Shown here: positions 1 through 8,908 of the stretch, piece by piece
How positions within the stretch are numbered: the first letter of the stretch is position 1
Layout: the number at the start of each line of letters is the position of its first letter
NCBI RefSeq assembly: GCF_003627215.1
Contig: NZ_CP032677.1
Location: 434,001-498,000 of the forward strand
DNA from: Pseudomonas sp. Leaf58
Lineage (GTDB): Bacteria > Pseudomonadota > Gammaproteobacteria > Pseudomonadales > Pseudomonadaceae
Length of the DNA: 64,000 nt
Reading direction: 5' to 3'
Notes under the pieces: generated by a model
What the model saw: the letters and a program-made list of their open reading frames with translations, nothing else
Databases searched by the model: none
What the model was told of the DNA's origin: nothing
Position numbers and translations under genes: made by a program

Positions 1-704
1 TGCACGCAGCGTTGCTCACAGGGCTGCTGGGCATTTTCTGGATGCTGCCGCAAACCTTCATCCTGCCGTTCACCCTGAACATCATGTGCAGCCAGGTGAT
101 GCTGATGATCGCTGCAGCGGTGGCCCATGAGGCCTACCAGATGGCCTTCCGCGACGAGCTTACCGGCCTGCCGGGCCGCCGGGCGCTGAACGAGCGCATG
201 CAGCGCCTGGGGCGCAACTATGTGATTGCCATGAGCGATGTCGACCACTTCAAGAAATTCAATGACACCCATGGCCATGATGTGGGCGACCAGGTGCTGC
301 GCCTGGTCGCCAGCCGCTTGTCCAAAGTCACTGGTGGCGGCCGGGCCTACCGTTATGGCGGCGAGGAGTTTGCCTTGGTGTTTGCCGGCAAGACCGCCGA
401 GCAATGCGTGCCGCACGTGGAAGCCGTGCGCGAGGTGATCGCTAACTACGTGATGCACTTGCGTGACCAGCACAACCGCCCCCAGGACGATACCGCCGGG
501 CGCCACCGGCGGGCCGGCAGTGGCGGCGGCACGGTATCGGTCACCATCAGTATCGGCGTGGCCGAGCGCCAGGCCGATCATCGTAACCCCGAGGCCGTGT
601 TGAAGTCCGCCGACCAGGCGCTTTACAGCGCCAAGGGCGCAGGGCGCAATTGTGTCATGGTGCATGGGCAACAATCGCAGCGTGGGGCAGTGCGCATGGC
701 GTGA
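1..704 (+). CDS. Diguanylate cyclase (GGDEF), 5' end outside window
   Basis: Synthesises cyclic di-GMP at the membrane. The reading frame is open to the left edge, so the N-terminus is missing; what is visible starts inside a hydrophobic membrane segment and is followed by a GGDEF domain beginning near RDELTGLPGRRAL. The active-site loop reads GGEEF, a functional variant. The usual inhibitory RxxD site just upstream of the signature is replaced by a Gly-rich TGGG stretch, so product inhibition may be absent. After the active-site half there is an extra hydrophilic Arg/Gly-rich loop of about 25 residues before the conserved SIGVAE strand. The next gene starts 124 bp downstream and is probably separately controlled. 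Confidence 0.9.
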   Translation, partial: HAALLTGLLGIFWMLPQTFILPFTLNIMCSQVMLMIAAAVAHEAYQMAFRDELTGLPGRRALNERMQRLGRNYVIAMSDVDHFKKFNDTHGHDVGDQVLRLVASRLSKVTGGGRAYRYGGEEFALVFAGKTAEQCVPHVEAVREVIANYVMHLRDQHNRPQDDTAGRHRRAGSGGGTVSVTISIGVAERQADHRNPEAVLKSADQALYSAKGAGRNCVMVHGQQSQRGAVRMA

Positions 705-710
705 CCGGAA

Positions 711-726
711 TAGACCGTGCGGTCTA
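711..726. promoter_or_regulatory. Perfect 16-bp palindrome, candidate repressor operator
   Basis: TAGACCGTGCGGTCTA has two 7-bp arms around a 2-bp centre. It lies just after the cyclase stop codon and about 100 bp before the acyl-CoA dehydrogenase start. No T-run follows, so it is not an intrinsic terminator. Size and symmetry resemble TetR-family operators, which commonly control acyl-CoA dehydrogenase genes. The binding protein is unknown. Confidence 0.5.
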
Positions 727-828
727 GTGATGACCCTATGTCTCGTAAAAGTTGTTCGGTTACACTGCCTGCAACCCAGTGTTCGCGGTTCCCCGAGACC
801 GCCCCGACCCGACTAGCGAGAGGTTGTC

Positions 829-2607
829 ATGGCCGACTATAAAGCGCCCCTGCGCGACATGCGCTTCGTACTGAATGAAGTCTTCAACGTAGCCGAGCAG
901 TGGGCGCAGTTGCCCGGGCTGGCTGAAGTAGTCGATGCCGACACGGCGATGGCGGTGCTGGAAGAAGCCGGCAAGGTCACCGCGAAAACCATCGCGCCGC
1001 TCAGCCGCGCTGCCGATGAAGAGGGTTGCCACTGGGACAACGGCGCGGTGCGCACACCGGCGGGCTTTATCGAGGCCTACAACACCTATGCAGAAGGCGG
1101 CTGGGTGGGCGTGGGCGGCGACCCATTGTTCGGCGGCATGGGCATGCCCAAGGCTATCTCGGCCCAGGTCGAGGAAATGGTCAACGCCTCCAGCCTGGCC
1201 TTCGGCCTGTACCCGATGCTGACCGCCGGTGCCTGCCTGTCGATCAATGCCCACGCCAGTGAGGCATTGAAGGAAAAGTACCTGCCGAACCTGTACGCCG
1301 GCGTGTGGGCCGGTTCCATGTGCCTGACCGAACCGCACGCTGGCACCGACCTGGGCATCATCCGCACCAAGGCCGAACCCCAGGCTGACGGCAGCTACAA
1401 GGTCAGTGGCACGAAGATTTTCATTACCGGTGGCGAGCACGACCTGACCGAGAACATCATCCACCTGGTGCTGGCCAAGCTGCCAGATGCACCGGCGGGG
1501 CCGAAAGGGATTTCGCTGTTCCTAGTGCCGAAGTTCATGGTCAACCAAGACGGCAGCCTGGGCGCGCGCAACCCGGCCACCTGTGGCTCGATCGAGCACA
1601 AGATGGGCATCCAGGCCTCGGCCACCTGTGTGATGAACTTCGACGAAGCAGTCGGCTATATCGTCGGTGAGCCAAACAAAGGCTTGGCGGCCATGTTCAC
1701 CATGATGAACTACGAGCGCCTGGGTGTTGGTATCCAAGGCCTGGCCTCGGCCGAACGCTCCTACCAGAATGCTGTGGAATACGCCCGCGACCGCCTGCAA
1801 AGCCGCGCGCCGAGCGGCCCGCAAGCCAAGGACAAGGCCGCCGACCCGATCATCGTCCACCCAGATGTACGCCGCATGTTGTTGACCATGAAGGCGCAGA
1901 TCGAGGGTGGCCGCGCCTTCTCCACCTACGTGGCCATGCAACTGGACAGTGCCAAGTACAGCGAAGACGCCAGCGTGCGCAAACGCAGCGAAGAGCTGGT
2001 GGCACTGCTGACACCGGTAGCCAAGGCCTTCCTCACCGACCTGGGCCTGGAGTGCACGGTGCACGGCCAGCAGGTGTTTGGCGGGCATGGCTACATTCGT
2101 GAGTGGGGGCAGGAGCAGCTGGTGCGCGATGTGCGTATTACGCAGATCTACGAAGGCACCAACGGCATCCAGGCCCTCGACCTGATGGGGCGTAAGGTGG
2201 TGGCCAGCGGCGGCGCGTACTACCGGCTGTTCGCCGACGAGATTCGCCAGTTCATTGCCAGTGCGGGTAGCGAACTGGACGATTTTGCCAAGCCGTTGGC
2301 GGCCAGCCTCGACCAACTCGACGGGCTGACCGAATGGGTACTGGAACAGGCCAAGGGCAACCCGAATGAAATTGGCGCGGCTTCGGTCGAGTACCTGCAT
2401 GCCTTTGGCTACGTGGCCTATGCCTACATGTGGGCGTTGATGGCGCGGGCAGCGCAGGCGGGGGAAGGAGACCAGGCGTTTTATGCGGGCAAGCTGGGCA
2501 CGGCGCGGTTCTACTTTGCGCGTTTGCTGCCGCGGCTGAATTCGCTGGTGGCGTCGGTGAAGGCGGGGAGTGAGTCGTTGTACCTGCTGGATGCTGGCCA
2601 GTTCTGA
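829..2607 (+). CDS. Acyl-CoA dehydrogenase, long (FadE/DmdC-like) type
   Basis: FAD-dependent alpha,beta-dehydrogenation of an acyl-CoA, the first step of a beta-oxidation round. At 592 residues it is the long form with an extra C-terminal helical domain. The middle-domain motif CLTEPHAGTDLG and strand SGTKIFITGGEHD (about residues 165-205) and the catalytic-glutamate motif QIYEGTNGIQA (about 445) are intact. The start follows the ribosome site GAGAGG. By memory the orthologous gene in P. putida KT2440 is one of two adjacent paralogues linked to fatty or phenylacyl-CoA oxidation; the true substrate cannot be read from sequence. A 3-methylmercaptopropionyl-CoA dehydrogenase label is common in databases but is only family-level. 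Confidence 0.93.
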   Translation: MADYKAPLRDMRFVLNEVFNVAEQWAQLPGLAEVVDADTAMAVLEEAGKVTAKTIAPLSRAADEEGCHWDNGAVRTPAGFIEAYNTYAEGGWVGVGGDPLFGGMGMPKAISAQVEEMVNASSLAFGLYPMLTAGACLSINAHASEALKEKYLPNLYAGVWAGSMCLTEPHAGTDLGIIRTKAEPQADGSYKVSGTKIFITGGEHDLTENIIHLVLAKLPDAPAGPKGISLFLVPKFMVNQDGSLGARNPATCGSIEHKMGIQASATCVMNFDEAVGYIVGEPNKGLAAMFTMMNYERLGVGIQGLASAERSYQNAVEYARDRLQSRAPSGPQAKDKAADPIIVHPDVRRMLLTMKAQIEGGRAFSTYVAMQLDSAKYSEDASVRKRSEELVALLTPVAKAFLTDLGLECTVHGQQVFGGHGYIREWGQEQLVRDVRITQIYEGTNGIQALDLMGRKVVASGGAYYRLFADEIRQFIASAGSELDDFAKPLAASLDQLDGLTEWVLEQAKGNPNEIGAASVEYLHAFGYVAYAYMWALMARAAQAGEGDQAFYAGKLGTARFYFARLLPRLNSLVASVKAGSESLYLLDAGQF

Positions 2608-2644
2608 CGGACTTTAGGGCTGCGAGGCGGCCCAAACATCTCCG

Positions 2645-2662
2645 TGTAAGCTTTTTCCTACA
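2645..2662 (+). promoter_or_regulatory. GacA upstream activating box of rsmY
   Basis: TGTAAG, six bases, then CCTACA: one mismatch from the known GacA box TGTAAG-N6-CTTACA. It is centred about 66 bp before the inferred rsmY start, the spacing typical of Gac-controlled small RNA genes. A -10-like TAATCT sits at 2708-2713. Confidence 0.85.
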
Positions 2663-2718
2663 CGACGTGGTGATGTTTCGCCACTGTTCTCAGATTGGAT
2701 CCAGAGTTAATCTTTACC

Positions 2719-2848
2719 ACATGGACGTTGCGCAGGAAGCGCAAAGGACAGATCAAGGATGACGACGAGGGACCACCTGCCAGGACGGCGGGGCGATACG
2801 GATGTCACAGGGAAACAGTCTGGAAAACCCCGCTTCGGCGGGGTTTTT
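2719..2848 (+). ncRNA. rsmY: RsmY-type small RNA sequestering CsrA/RsmA proteins
   Basis: Non-coding RNA that titrates RsmA/RsmE and so relieves translational repression of secondary metabolism and biofilm genes. The 130-base transcript is inferred from the GacA box, a -10 at 2708-2713, and a strong terminator at its 3' end. It contains nine GGA motifs (near 2723, 2735, 2746, 2757, 2770, 2783, 2800, 2811 and 2822). The second is in the loop of a perfect hairpin, TTGCGC-AGGAA-GCGCAA (2728-2744), which is the canonical RsmA-binding presentation and a hallmark of RsmY. The 5' end is estimated to within a few bases. By memory KT2440 rsmY occupies the same gap. No coding gene is supported here. 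Confidence 0.88.
2824..2848. terminator. Bidirectional intrinsic terminator (rsmY / LysR gene)
   Basis: A 10-bp stem AAAACCCCGC / GCGGGGTTTT closed by a TTCG tetraloop, followed by Ts. It ends rsmY on the plus strand. The A-tract on the other side lets it serve the convergent LysR gene, whose stop is 17 bp away. Confidence 0.92.
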
Positions 2849-2864
2849 CTTGTGCGCGTTTTTT

Positions 2865-3788
2865 TCAGGCCAGCACATCCAGCGGCGATGCGCCCAACAG
2901 CCGGGCGTCCGTCTCTTCCTCCAGCAGCGTGCGCAGCAGCTCTACAGAGGCCTGCTGGCGCTGGGCGTCGCGGAACACCAAACCAACCTTCAGCGGCACC
3001 CGCGGCTCGCTCAATGGCTTCCACAGTAGCCCCTGATCATCCTCGGCAGCTTCCTTGGCCCGCCCGGGCAGGATGGTGGCTAGCGCGGTATGGGCCAGGC
3101 TGTCGAGAATCCCCGCCATGTTGTTCATCTCCGCCTGCACCTGCGGCCGACGCCCCTGGCTGGCTAGCTGCGCCTGCCAGATCTGGCGGATCTGGAACTC
3201 CTCGCCCAGCATCAGCATGGGCAGCTCGGCGGCCTGCCGGATGGAAACCTTCTTGAAGTCCTTGAGCGGGTGGCTATTGGGGATGACCAGTTGCAGCTCA
3301 TCTTCATACAACAGCAGGCCATGCAACCCTGGCTGACGTGGCGGCAGATAGCTGATGCCAATGTCCAGGCTGCCGTTGAGCAGCCGCCGCTCGATCTCCA
3401 GCCCTGACAACTCGTAGATCTGCACCACCAGGTGCGGCTGTGCCTTGCGCAGCCGTTCGAGCAGTTGTGGCACCAGGCTCGGCCGCACGGTTTGCAATAC
3501 ACCGATGGCCAAAGTGCGCAGCGACTGGCCTTTGAAATTGCGCATGGCCTCGTGGGCGCGCTGCAGGCCGTCGAGCAGCGGCAGGGCGTGGTTGTACAGG
3601 GTATGAGCGGCCAAGGTCGGCAGCAGGCGCTTGTTGCTGCGCTCGAACAGGCTCAGGTCGAGGCTGTGTTCCAGTTGGCGGATCTGCTGCGACAGCGCTG
3701 GCTGGGACAGTGACAGGCGCTCGGCCGCGCGGCCCACGTGGCCTTCTTCATACACCGCGACGAAATAACGCAGTTGGCGGAAATCCAT
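2865..3788 (-). CDS. LysR-family transcriptional regulator
   Basis: A 307-residue regulator with an N-terminal winged helix (MDFRQLRYFVAVYEEGHVGRAAERL; helix-turn-helix LSLSQPALSQQIRQLE) and a C-terminal effector-binding domain from about residue 90. The ATG at 3788 is preferred over a GTG three codons upstream because it gives the standard family N-terminus. It is divergent from the aminotransferase gene across 210 bp, the classical arrangement in which a LysR protein controls its neighbour. The effector is unknown. In some pseudomonads a LysR/aminotransferase pair next to the pqq genes has been counted with that cluster; I cannot confirm that here. Confidence 0.92.
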   Translation of the reverse strand: MDFRQLRYFVAVYEEGHVGRAAERLSLSQPALSQQIRQLEHSLDLSLFERSNKRLLPTLAAHTLYNHALPLLDGLQRAHEAMRNFKGQSLRTLAIGVLQTVRPSLVPQLLERLRKAQPHLVVQIYELSGLEIERRLLNGSLDIGISYLPPRQPGLHGLLLYEDELQLVIPNSHPLKDFKKVSIRQAAELPMLMLGEEFQIRQIWQAQLASQGRRPQVQAEMNNMAGILDSLAHTALATILPGRAKEAAEDDQGLLWKPLSEPRVPLKVGLVFRDAQRQQASVELLRTLLEEETDARLLGASPLDVLA

Positions 3789-3881
3789 AAGTAACACTTA
3801 TCGAAAATGCTGGAAAAACGAAATGGTCGAGAACCCTCGCGAAGCCTAGTCTATCGCCGTATTCCAACGGGTTACAGCGAT

Positions 3882-3895
3882 CAATCGGTCGATTG
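3882..3895. promoter_or_regulatory. 14-bp dyad in the LysR/aminotransferase gap
   Basis: CAATCGGTCGATTG has 6-bp arms around GT. It lies midway in the divergent promoter region and so is a reasonable LysR-type binding site. It does not follow the T-N11-A rule exactly, and no protein has been shown to bind. Confidence 0.3.
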
Positions 3896-3998
3896 TTACC
3901 TTGGATGAAAAACACTTTTGATAGGCAAGGCAGAATATCGAGTGCCGGCACCCAGACCGCACCGTGGCCGCCCTTTACCGTGATTGGTTGGAGCCCTG

Positions 3999-5279
3999 AT
4001 GAACCTGTTCAACCTGCGCCGCCCGGCCGCTGCCGCCGTCGCCGAGCCCAAGCGTGCGCCGGTGATCGTGCCGGAAGCGTCGCAGCTGTCGCGTGAGCGC
4101 CTGATGCCCAGCACCGAACGCGCAGCACAGGTATTCGTACGTGGCCAAGGCTCCTGGTTGTGGGATAACGAAGGGCATGCCTACCTGGACTTTACCCAGG
4201 GTGGCGCGGTCAACAGCCTGGGGCACAGCCCCAGCGTGTTGGTGAAGGCGCTGGGCAACCAGGCCCAAGCGCTGATCAACCCGGGGTCCGGCTTCCACAG
4301 CCGTGGCTTGCTGAGGCTGGTTGAGCGCCTGTGCCAGAGCACCGGCAGCGATCAGGCCTACTTGCTCAACAGTGGTGCCGAAGCCTGCGAAGGCGCGATC
4401 AAGCTGGCGCGCAAGTGGGGCCAACTGCACCGCAACGGTGCCTATCACATCATCACGGCCAGCCAAGCTTGCCATGGCCGCAGCCTGGGCGCCTTGTCGG
4501 CCTCCGACCCGCTGCCATGCAACCGTTGCGAGCCGGGCTTGCCGGGTTTCAGCAAAGTGCCGTTCAACGACCTGGCGGCGCTGCACGCCGAAGTGAACTC
4601 GCGCACCGTGGCGATCATGTTGGAACCGATACAGGGCGAGGCCGGTGTTATCCCGGCCACGCAGGAATACCTCAAGGGGGTAGAAACACTGTGCCGCGAG
4701 TTGGGCATCCTGCTCATCCTCGATGAAGTGCAGACCGGCATCGGCCGTTGTGGTGCGCTGCTGGCCGAACAAACCTATGGCGTGCGTGCCGACATCATCA
4801 CCCTGGGCAAGGGCTTGGGCGGTGGCGTGCCGTTGGCAGCGTTGCTGGCCCGGGGCACGGCGTGTTGCGCCGAGCCCGGCGAACTGGAAGGCAGCCACCA
4901 TGGCAACGCGCTGATGTGCGCCGCCGGCCTGGCCGTGCTGGATACCGTGCTGGATCCTGGCTTCTTCGAGCAGGTACAGGACAATGGCCGCCACTTGCGC
5001 GAAGGCCTGAGCCGCCTGGCCGGGCGTTATGGCCAGGGCGAAGTACGTGGGCAAGGCCTGCTCTGGGCCCTGCAGTTGAAAGACAACTTGGCCCGCGAGC
5101 TGGTGGCGGCGGCCCTGCATGAAGGTTTGCTGCTCAACGCACCGCAGGCAGATGTGCTGCGCTTTTCGCCAGCCCTGACCGTGAGCAAGGGCAACATCGA
5201 CGAGATGCTGCTGCGCCTGGCCCGTGCCTTCGCCCGCCTGCACGCCCAGCAGCAGGCCCGCCGCGAAGTGCCGGCGTAG
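3999..5279 (+). CDS. Class III PLP aminotransferase (acetylornithine/ornithine type)
   Basis: Pyridoxal-phosphate aminotransferase of 426 residues in the ArgD/GabT superfamily. Visible motifs are the phosphate-binding NSGAEACEGAIKLAR, the cofactor aspartate in LILDEVQTGIGR, and the Schiff-base lysine in ITLGKGLGGGVPL. The ATG at 3999 has GGAG five bases upstream. The cysteine-rich stretch CHGRSLGALSASDPLPCNRC is unusual compared with the SYHGRT region of biosynthetic ArgD and argues for a different substrate. It is divergently transcribed from the LysR gene and followed by a strong terminator. Substrate unassigned. Confidence 0.88.
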   Translation: MNLFNLRRPAAAAVAEPKRAPVIVPEASQLSRERLMPSTERAAQVFVRGQGSWLWDNEGHAYLDFTQGGAVNSLGHSPSVLVKALGNQAQALINPGSGFHSRGLLRLVERLCQSTGSDQAYLLNSGAEACEGAIKLARKWGQLHRNGAYHIITASQACHGRSLGALSASDPLPCNRCEPGLPGFSKVPFNDLAALHAEVNSRTVAIMLEPIQGEAGVIPATQEYLKGVETLCRELGILLILDEVQTGIGRCGALLAEQTYGVRADIITLGKGLGGGVPLAALLARGTACCAEPGELEGSHHGNALMCAAGLAVLDTVLDPGFFEQVQDNGRHLREGLSRLAGRYGQGEVRGQGLLWALQLKDNLARELVAAALHEGLLLNAPQADVLRFSPALTVSKGNIDEMLLRLARAFARLHAQQQARREVPA

Positions 5280-5329
5280 CGATTGATCGAAATACAGAAT
5301 TCAACGAACCGTCTGGCGTTCCTGCGCAT

Positions 5330-5370
5330 CGCCCCTGGCCTGCTTCATTCGGCCCGGGGCGTTTTTTTTT
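5330..5370 (+). terminator. Intrinsic terminator after the aminotransferase gene
   Basis: The stem CGCCCCTGGCC / GGCCCGGGGCG has one mismatch and a 10-base loop, followed by nine Ts. It separates the aminotransferase from the small membrane-protein gene. Confidence 0.88.
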
Positions 5371-5432
5371 GCCCGTGGAACCTCTGCCGCGGGCGGCTAG
5401 TCTGTGAGGTAACCCTTTCAGGAGAGACTCGC

Positions 5433-5591
5433 ATGGACTTTATCCGCATCATCATCGCCATCATCCTGCCGCCGCTGGGCGTGTTCCTGCAGGTGGGGTT
5501 TGGCGGGGCCTTCTGGCTGAATATCCTGCTGACTTTGCTGGGGTACATTCCGGGGATCGTGCATGCGGTGTATATCATCGCCAAGCGTTAG
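5433..5591 (+). CDS. Pmp3/YqaE-type small membrane protein
   Basis: A 52-residue protein made almost entirely of two hydrophobic helices. The family signature is a PPLGVFLQVG turn in helix 1 and LLTLLGYIPGIVHAVYI in helix 2. Pmp3 proteolipids are stress-associated inner-membrane proteins affecting membrane potential. The ATG at 5433 is chosen because AGGAG lies nine bases upstream; a longer in-frame reading would include non-conserved sequence and the preceding terminator. It is probably monocistronic. Confidence 0.85.
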   Translation: MDFIRIIIAIILPPLGVFLQVGFGGAFWLNILLTLLGYIPGIVHAVYIIAKR

Positions 5592-5605
5592 CCTGTCAGG
5601 GCCTC

Positions 5606-5686
5606 ATCGCCGGCAAGCCGGGCTCCCACAGGATTGCGCAGCGATCAAGGCCTGTGTAATACCTGTGGGAGCTGGCTTGCCGGCGA
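5606..5686. repeat. REP pair, family B (CGCCGGCAAGCC...GCTCCCACAG)
   Basis: Inverted copies of a 26-base unit, ATCGCCGGCAAGCC(G/A)GCTCCCACAGG, flank a spacer of about 30 bases in the gap between the convergent Pmp3-like and S9 peptidase genes. The same unit recurs at 51774-51862. Confidence 0.88.
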
Positions 5687-5711
5687 TTGGGCTACAAAGC
5701 AGCCCCGGGGG

Positions 5712-7535
5712 TCATCTCTTCAACACCCGGCAATAGAACTTCCATTCTTCTTCCAAGGCATGCGCCAGGTTCTCCGCCTTGCGGAACCCATGCCGCTCGC
5801 CCGCATAGAAGTGCCCTTCGGCCTCGACCCCGTTAGCCTGCAACGCCGCCAGCATCGACCGCGTCTGCTCCGGCACCACCACCGCATCCAGTTCGCCCTG
5901 GAAGAAAATCACCGGCACCTTGATCTGCTCCGCATGCAGCAGCGGCGTACGCTGGCGATAGCGCTCGGCATCCTGTAGTGGGTCGCCGATCAGCCAGTCC
6001 AGGTAGTCCCCTTCGAACTTGTGCGTGGCCCGGCCCAGGGCCACCGGGTCGCTTACCCCGTACAGGCTGGCACCAGCGCGGAACACATCATGGAACGCCA
6101 AGGCGCACAGGGTGGTGTAGCCGCCAGCGCTACCGCCGCGGATGAACGCCTTGCGCCCGTCTACCAGGCCGCGAGCCGCCAGGTATTCGACCGCCGCGCA
6201 GGCATCGACCACATCGCTTTCGCCCCAGCGCAGGTGCAGCGCCTGGCGGTACGCCCGGCCATAGCCGGTGCTGCCCCGGTAGTTGAGATCGGCAACGGCG
6301 AAGCCGCGTTGGGTCCAGTACTGAATGCGCGGGTCGAGCACGGGATAACAAGCCGAGGTGGGGCCGCCGTGGATGAAGACCACCAGCGGCGCGGCACTTG
6401 GCGACTGCGCCGCCGGGTAGAAGAAACCATGGGCCTGCGCGTCGTCACGGCCATAGTGGAACGACTGTGGCAGGCTGATTTGCTCTGCCGGCAGCACCTC
6501 GGCACCACCGGCCAACACGCGTACCTCGTGGTTACTCCGGTCAATGGCGATCACTGCCGGCGGGCTGATGGGCGAGGCGGCAATGGCATACAGCTGATCG
6601 GTATCCATGGCTAGGCTGCGAAAGCGCGTATAGGCACTGGCGAAACGCTGCGTACGGCCATCGGCAGTACGCAGCCCCAATTGCCCGAAGCCGTCGGCGA
6701 ACCAGCTGGCCAGGTAACTTTGCGGCCCCAGCGCCAACCAGGTGCAGGTACCCAACTGCCAAGGCGCTGCGGCATGGTCAGCGGGGGTGGCAGGCAACGC
6801 CTGCCAGCGGCCGTCGGCCTCTCCCCAGGGCTGCCAGAAACCATGGCGATCAGATAGGCAGTAGAGCCGGCCTGCTGTATCGAAACGCGGCTGCTGCAGC
6901 GATTCGTCAGTGCCCGCTACACACTGCGCTGGCCCCCACTGGCCGCGGGCATCCCGTGCGCGCTGCATCAACCGGGTGACGGTCCAGGGCTGCTCCGGGC
7001 GGTCCCATTCAATCCACGCCAGGCGTTGGCCATCGGCACTCACGGTGGGGGATGCATAGAAGTCGGCGCCCTCGGCCAGCACCTCGCGGCTGCCCTCGCG
7101 CAAAGCGACCAGGCGATGTTCCACCTGCCCGGCGTGGCGCTCTTCGACGGCCAGCACCGAGCCGTCGTGCCACTGCACATCGCCGTAGCGGCAACTGGCG
7201 TCGTCAGTCAAAGCCCGCGGGGTGGAGCCGTCCAGAAGCTGCGCGTAGACCTGCTGGTCCTTTTCGTTGACGAACACCAGCCCGTCATCACTCAAGCAGA
7301 AACTGCCACCGCCGTACTCGTAAACCCGGCTGCGCACGCTGAAGCCGTCCGGGGTCAGGCAACGGGCTTGGTAGTGCAACCAGTGCCAGATGCGGCAAGC
7401 ACCATCGGCTGGGCGGAACTCCAGCCAGAACAGCCCATCGGCACTCACCTTGAGTTCGGCGAAGTCGGTGCCGGCGGCTACCGCCTGGGCCGCAGTGAAT
7501 TCAGCCGCGGGCGATGACACGGGAGTTTCGTTCAT
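5712..7535 (-). CDS. S9 prolyl-oligopeptidase-type serine peptidase of the pqq cluster
   Basis: A 607-residue protein with an N-terminal beta-propeller-like half and a C-terminal alpha/beta-hydrolase. The nucleophile elbow is RGGSAGGYT (about residue 450); acid and histidine are in the GELDAVV and GERHGF segments near the end. The start codon lies inside the last 35 bases of pqqE and no good ribosome site precedes it, so translation is probably coupled. Such peptidases are found as the last gene of several Pseudomonas pqq operons (pqqM or pqqH in some papers). A role in trimming PqqA or the crosslinked peptide is an inference. No signal peptide is seen. Confidence 0.88.
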   Translation of the reverse strand: MNETPVSSPAAEFTAAQAVAAGTDFAELKVSADGLFWLEFRPADGACRIWHWLHYQARCLTPDGFSVRSRVYEYGGGSFCLSDDGLVFVNEKDQQVYAQLLDGSTPRALTDDASCRYGDVQWHDGSVLAVEERHAGQVEHRLVALREGSREVLAEGADFYASPTVSADGQRLAWIEWDRPEQPWTVTRLMQRARDARGQWGPAQCVAGTDESLQQPRFDTAGRLYCLSDRHGFWQPWGEADGRWQALPATPADHAAAPWQLGTCTWLALGPQSYLASWFADGFGQLGLRTADGRTQRFASAYTRFRSLAMDTDQLYAIAASPISPPAVIAIDRSNHEVRVLAGGAEVLPAEQISLPQSFHYGRDDAQAHGFFYPAAQSPSAAPLVVFIHGGPTSACYPVLDPRIQYWTQRGFAVADLNYRGSTGYGRAYRQALHLRWGESDVVDACAAVEYLAARGLVDGRKAFIRGGSAGGYTTLCALAFHDVFRAGASLYGVSDPVALGRATHKFEGDYLDWLIGDPLQDAERYRQRTPLLHAEQIKVPVIFFQGELDAVVVPEQTRSMLAALQANGVEAEGHFYAGERHGFRKAENLAHALEEEWKFYCRVLKR

Positions 7536-8661
7536 TGCGGAAGGTCATCTGTTCAATGGCGAGCTGGGCGCTTTCGGCCTCCTCGCGGGCCTTGAGGATG
7601 ATGCTGTGGTCGGCTGACTTGGCGCACACCGGGTCGGCGTTGCTGGCATCACCGGTCAGCATGAAGGCCTGGCAGCGGCAGCCGCCGAAGTCCTTTTCTT
7701 TTTCGTCGCAGGAGCGGCACGGTTCGCGCATCCACTCATAGCCACGGAAACGGTTGAAGCCGAACGATTCATACCAGATATGGTGCAGGTCGTGGTCGCG
7801 CACATTCGGGAACTGCACCGGCAGTTGGCGTGCGCCATGGCAAGGCAGTGCCGTGCCATCGGGGGTGATGGTGAGGAACAGGTTGCCCCAGCCATTCATG
7901 CAGGCCTTGGGGCGCTCTTCGTAGTAGTCGGGGGTGACGAAGATCAGCTTGCACGGGTTACCTTCGGCCTTGAGCTTGTCGCGGTACTGGTTGGTGATAC
8001 GTTCGGCGCGCTCCAGCTGCGCGCGGGTCGGCAGCAGGCCCAGGCGGTTGAGGTGGGCCCAACCGTAGAACTGGCAGGTGGCGAGCTCGACGAAGTCGGC
8101 TTCCAGGGCGATACACAGCTCGATGATGCGATCGATCTTGTCGATATTGTGCCGGTGAGTGACAAAGTTGAGCACCATCGGGTAGCCATGGGCTTTCACT
8201 GCGCGGGCCATTTCCAGCTTTTGCGCAAAAGCTTTCTTCGAACCGGCCAGCAGGTTGTTCACCTGCTCGTCGCTGGCCTGGAAGCTGATCTGGATGTGGT
8301 CCAGGCCCGCTTTCTTGAAGTCGGCGATGCGCGCCTCGGTCAGGCCGATGCCCGAGGTGATCAGGTTGGTGTAGTAACCCAGCCGACGGGCCTCGCCGAT
8401 CAGTTCGGCGAGGTCTTGGCGTACCAGCGGTTCTCCGCCGGAAAAGCCGATTTGCGCGGCACCCATTTGCCGCGCTTCGGCCATTACCTTGAACCACTGT
8501 GCGGTGCTCAGCTCCTGGCCCTGGGCGGCGAAGTCCAGCGGGTTGGAGCAGTACGGGCACTGCAAAGGGCAGCGGTAGGTCAGCTCGGCCAGCAGCCACA
8601 GGGGCAGGCCGACCTCGGGCGTGGGCGGTAACTCAGGCGAGGACGATCCAGTGTTCGGCAC
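7501..8661 (-). CDS. pqqE: PqqA peptide cyclase (radical SAM), GTG start
   Basis: Radical-SAM enzyme that forms the Glu-Tyr carbon-carbon crosslink in PqqA. The CPLQCPYC motif (CxxxCxxC, about residue 32) binds the SAM cluster, and the C-terminal SPASM cysteines include ACMNGW and [16 protein letters not shown]. No ATG sits at the usual position. A GTG at 8661 is the best start because GGAGG lies six bases upstream, inside pqqD; it gives 386 residues with about ten before the conserved [13 protein letters not shown]. The gene overlaps pqqD by 29 bases and the peptidase gene by 35. Confidence 0.93.
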   Translation of the reverse strand: MPNTGSSSPELPPTPEVGLPLWLLAELTYRCPLQCPYCSNPLDFAAQGQELSTAQWFKVMAEARQMGAAQIGFSGGEPLVRQDLAELIGEARRLGYYTNLITSGIGLTEARIADFKKAGLDHIQISFQASDEQVNNLLAGSKKAFAQKLEMARAVKAHGYPMVLNFVTHRHNIDKIDRIIELCIALEADFVELATCQFYGWAHLNRLGLLPTRAQLERAERITNQYRDKLKAEGNPCKLIFVTPDYYEERPKACMNGWGNLFLTITPDGTALPCHGARQLPVQFPNVRDHDLHHIWYESFGFNRFRGYEWMREPCRSCDEKEKDFGGCRCQAFMLTGDASNADPVCAKSADHSIILKAREEAESAQLAIEQMTFRNERNSRVIARG

Positions 8662-8908
8662 GGGCCACCTCCATGAACTGCTCGATGTCATCGGCCACTT
8701 CCGGGACATCGGGGAACTGTTGGGCAAGTTCGGCAATGATCGCGGCAACGTCGCGTTGGCCGTCGATCAGGCCGCCGATCAGGGCGGCGCTGTCGTTGAG
8801 TTTGATCATGCCTTCGGGGTACAGCAGCACGTGGCCCTTTTGCGCCGGCTCGTACTGGAAGCGGTAACCGGGGCGCCAGTTGGGCACCTGTTTACGGTTG
8901 AAACTCAT
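8633..8908 (-). CDS. pqqD: PqqA-binding chaperone
   Basis: A 91-residue RRE-fold protein that binds the PqqA peptide and presents it to PqqE. The family features [28 protein letters not shown] and the C-terminal helical half are present. The start ATG at 8908 overlaps the pqqC stop as ATGA, so the two are translationally coupled. Length is normal for the family. Confidence 0.95.
   Translation of the reverse strand: MSFNRKQVPNWRPGYRFQYEPAQKGHVLLYPEGMIKLNDSAALIGGLIDGQRDVAAIIAELAQQFPDVPEVADDIEQFMEVARAEHWIVLA

Noticed and set aside
2695..3036. Short coding frames over the rsmY region
   Set aside because: GacA box, GGA hairpins and a terminator explain the segment as RNA. The frames are not protein-like.
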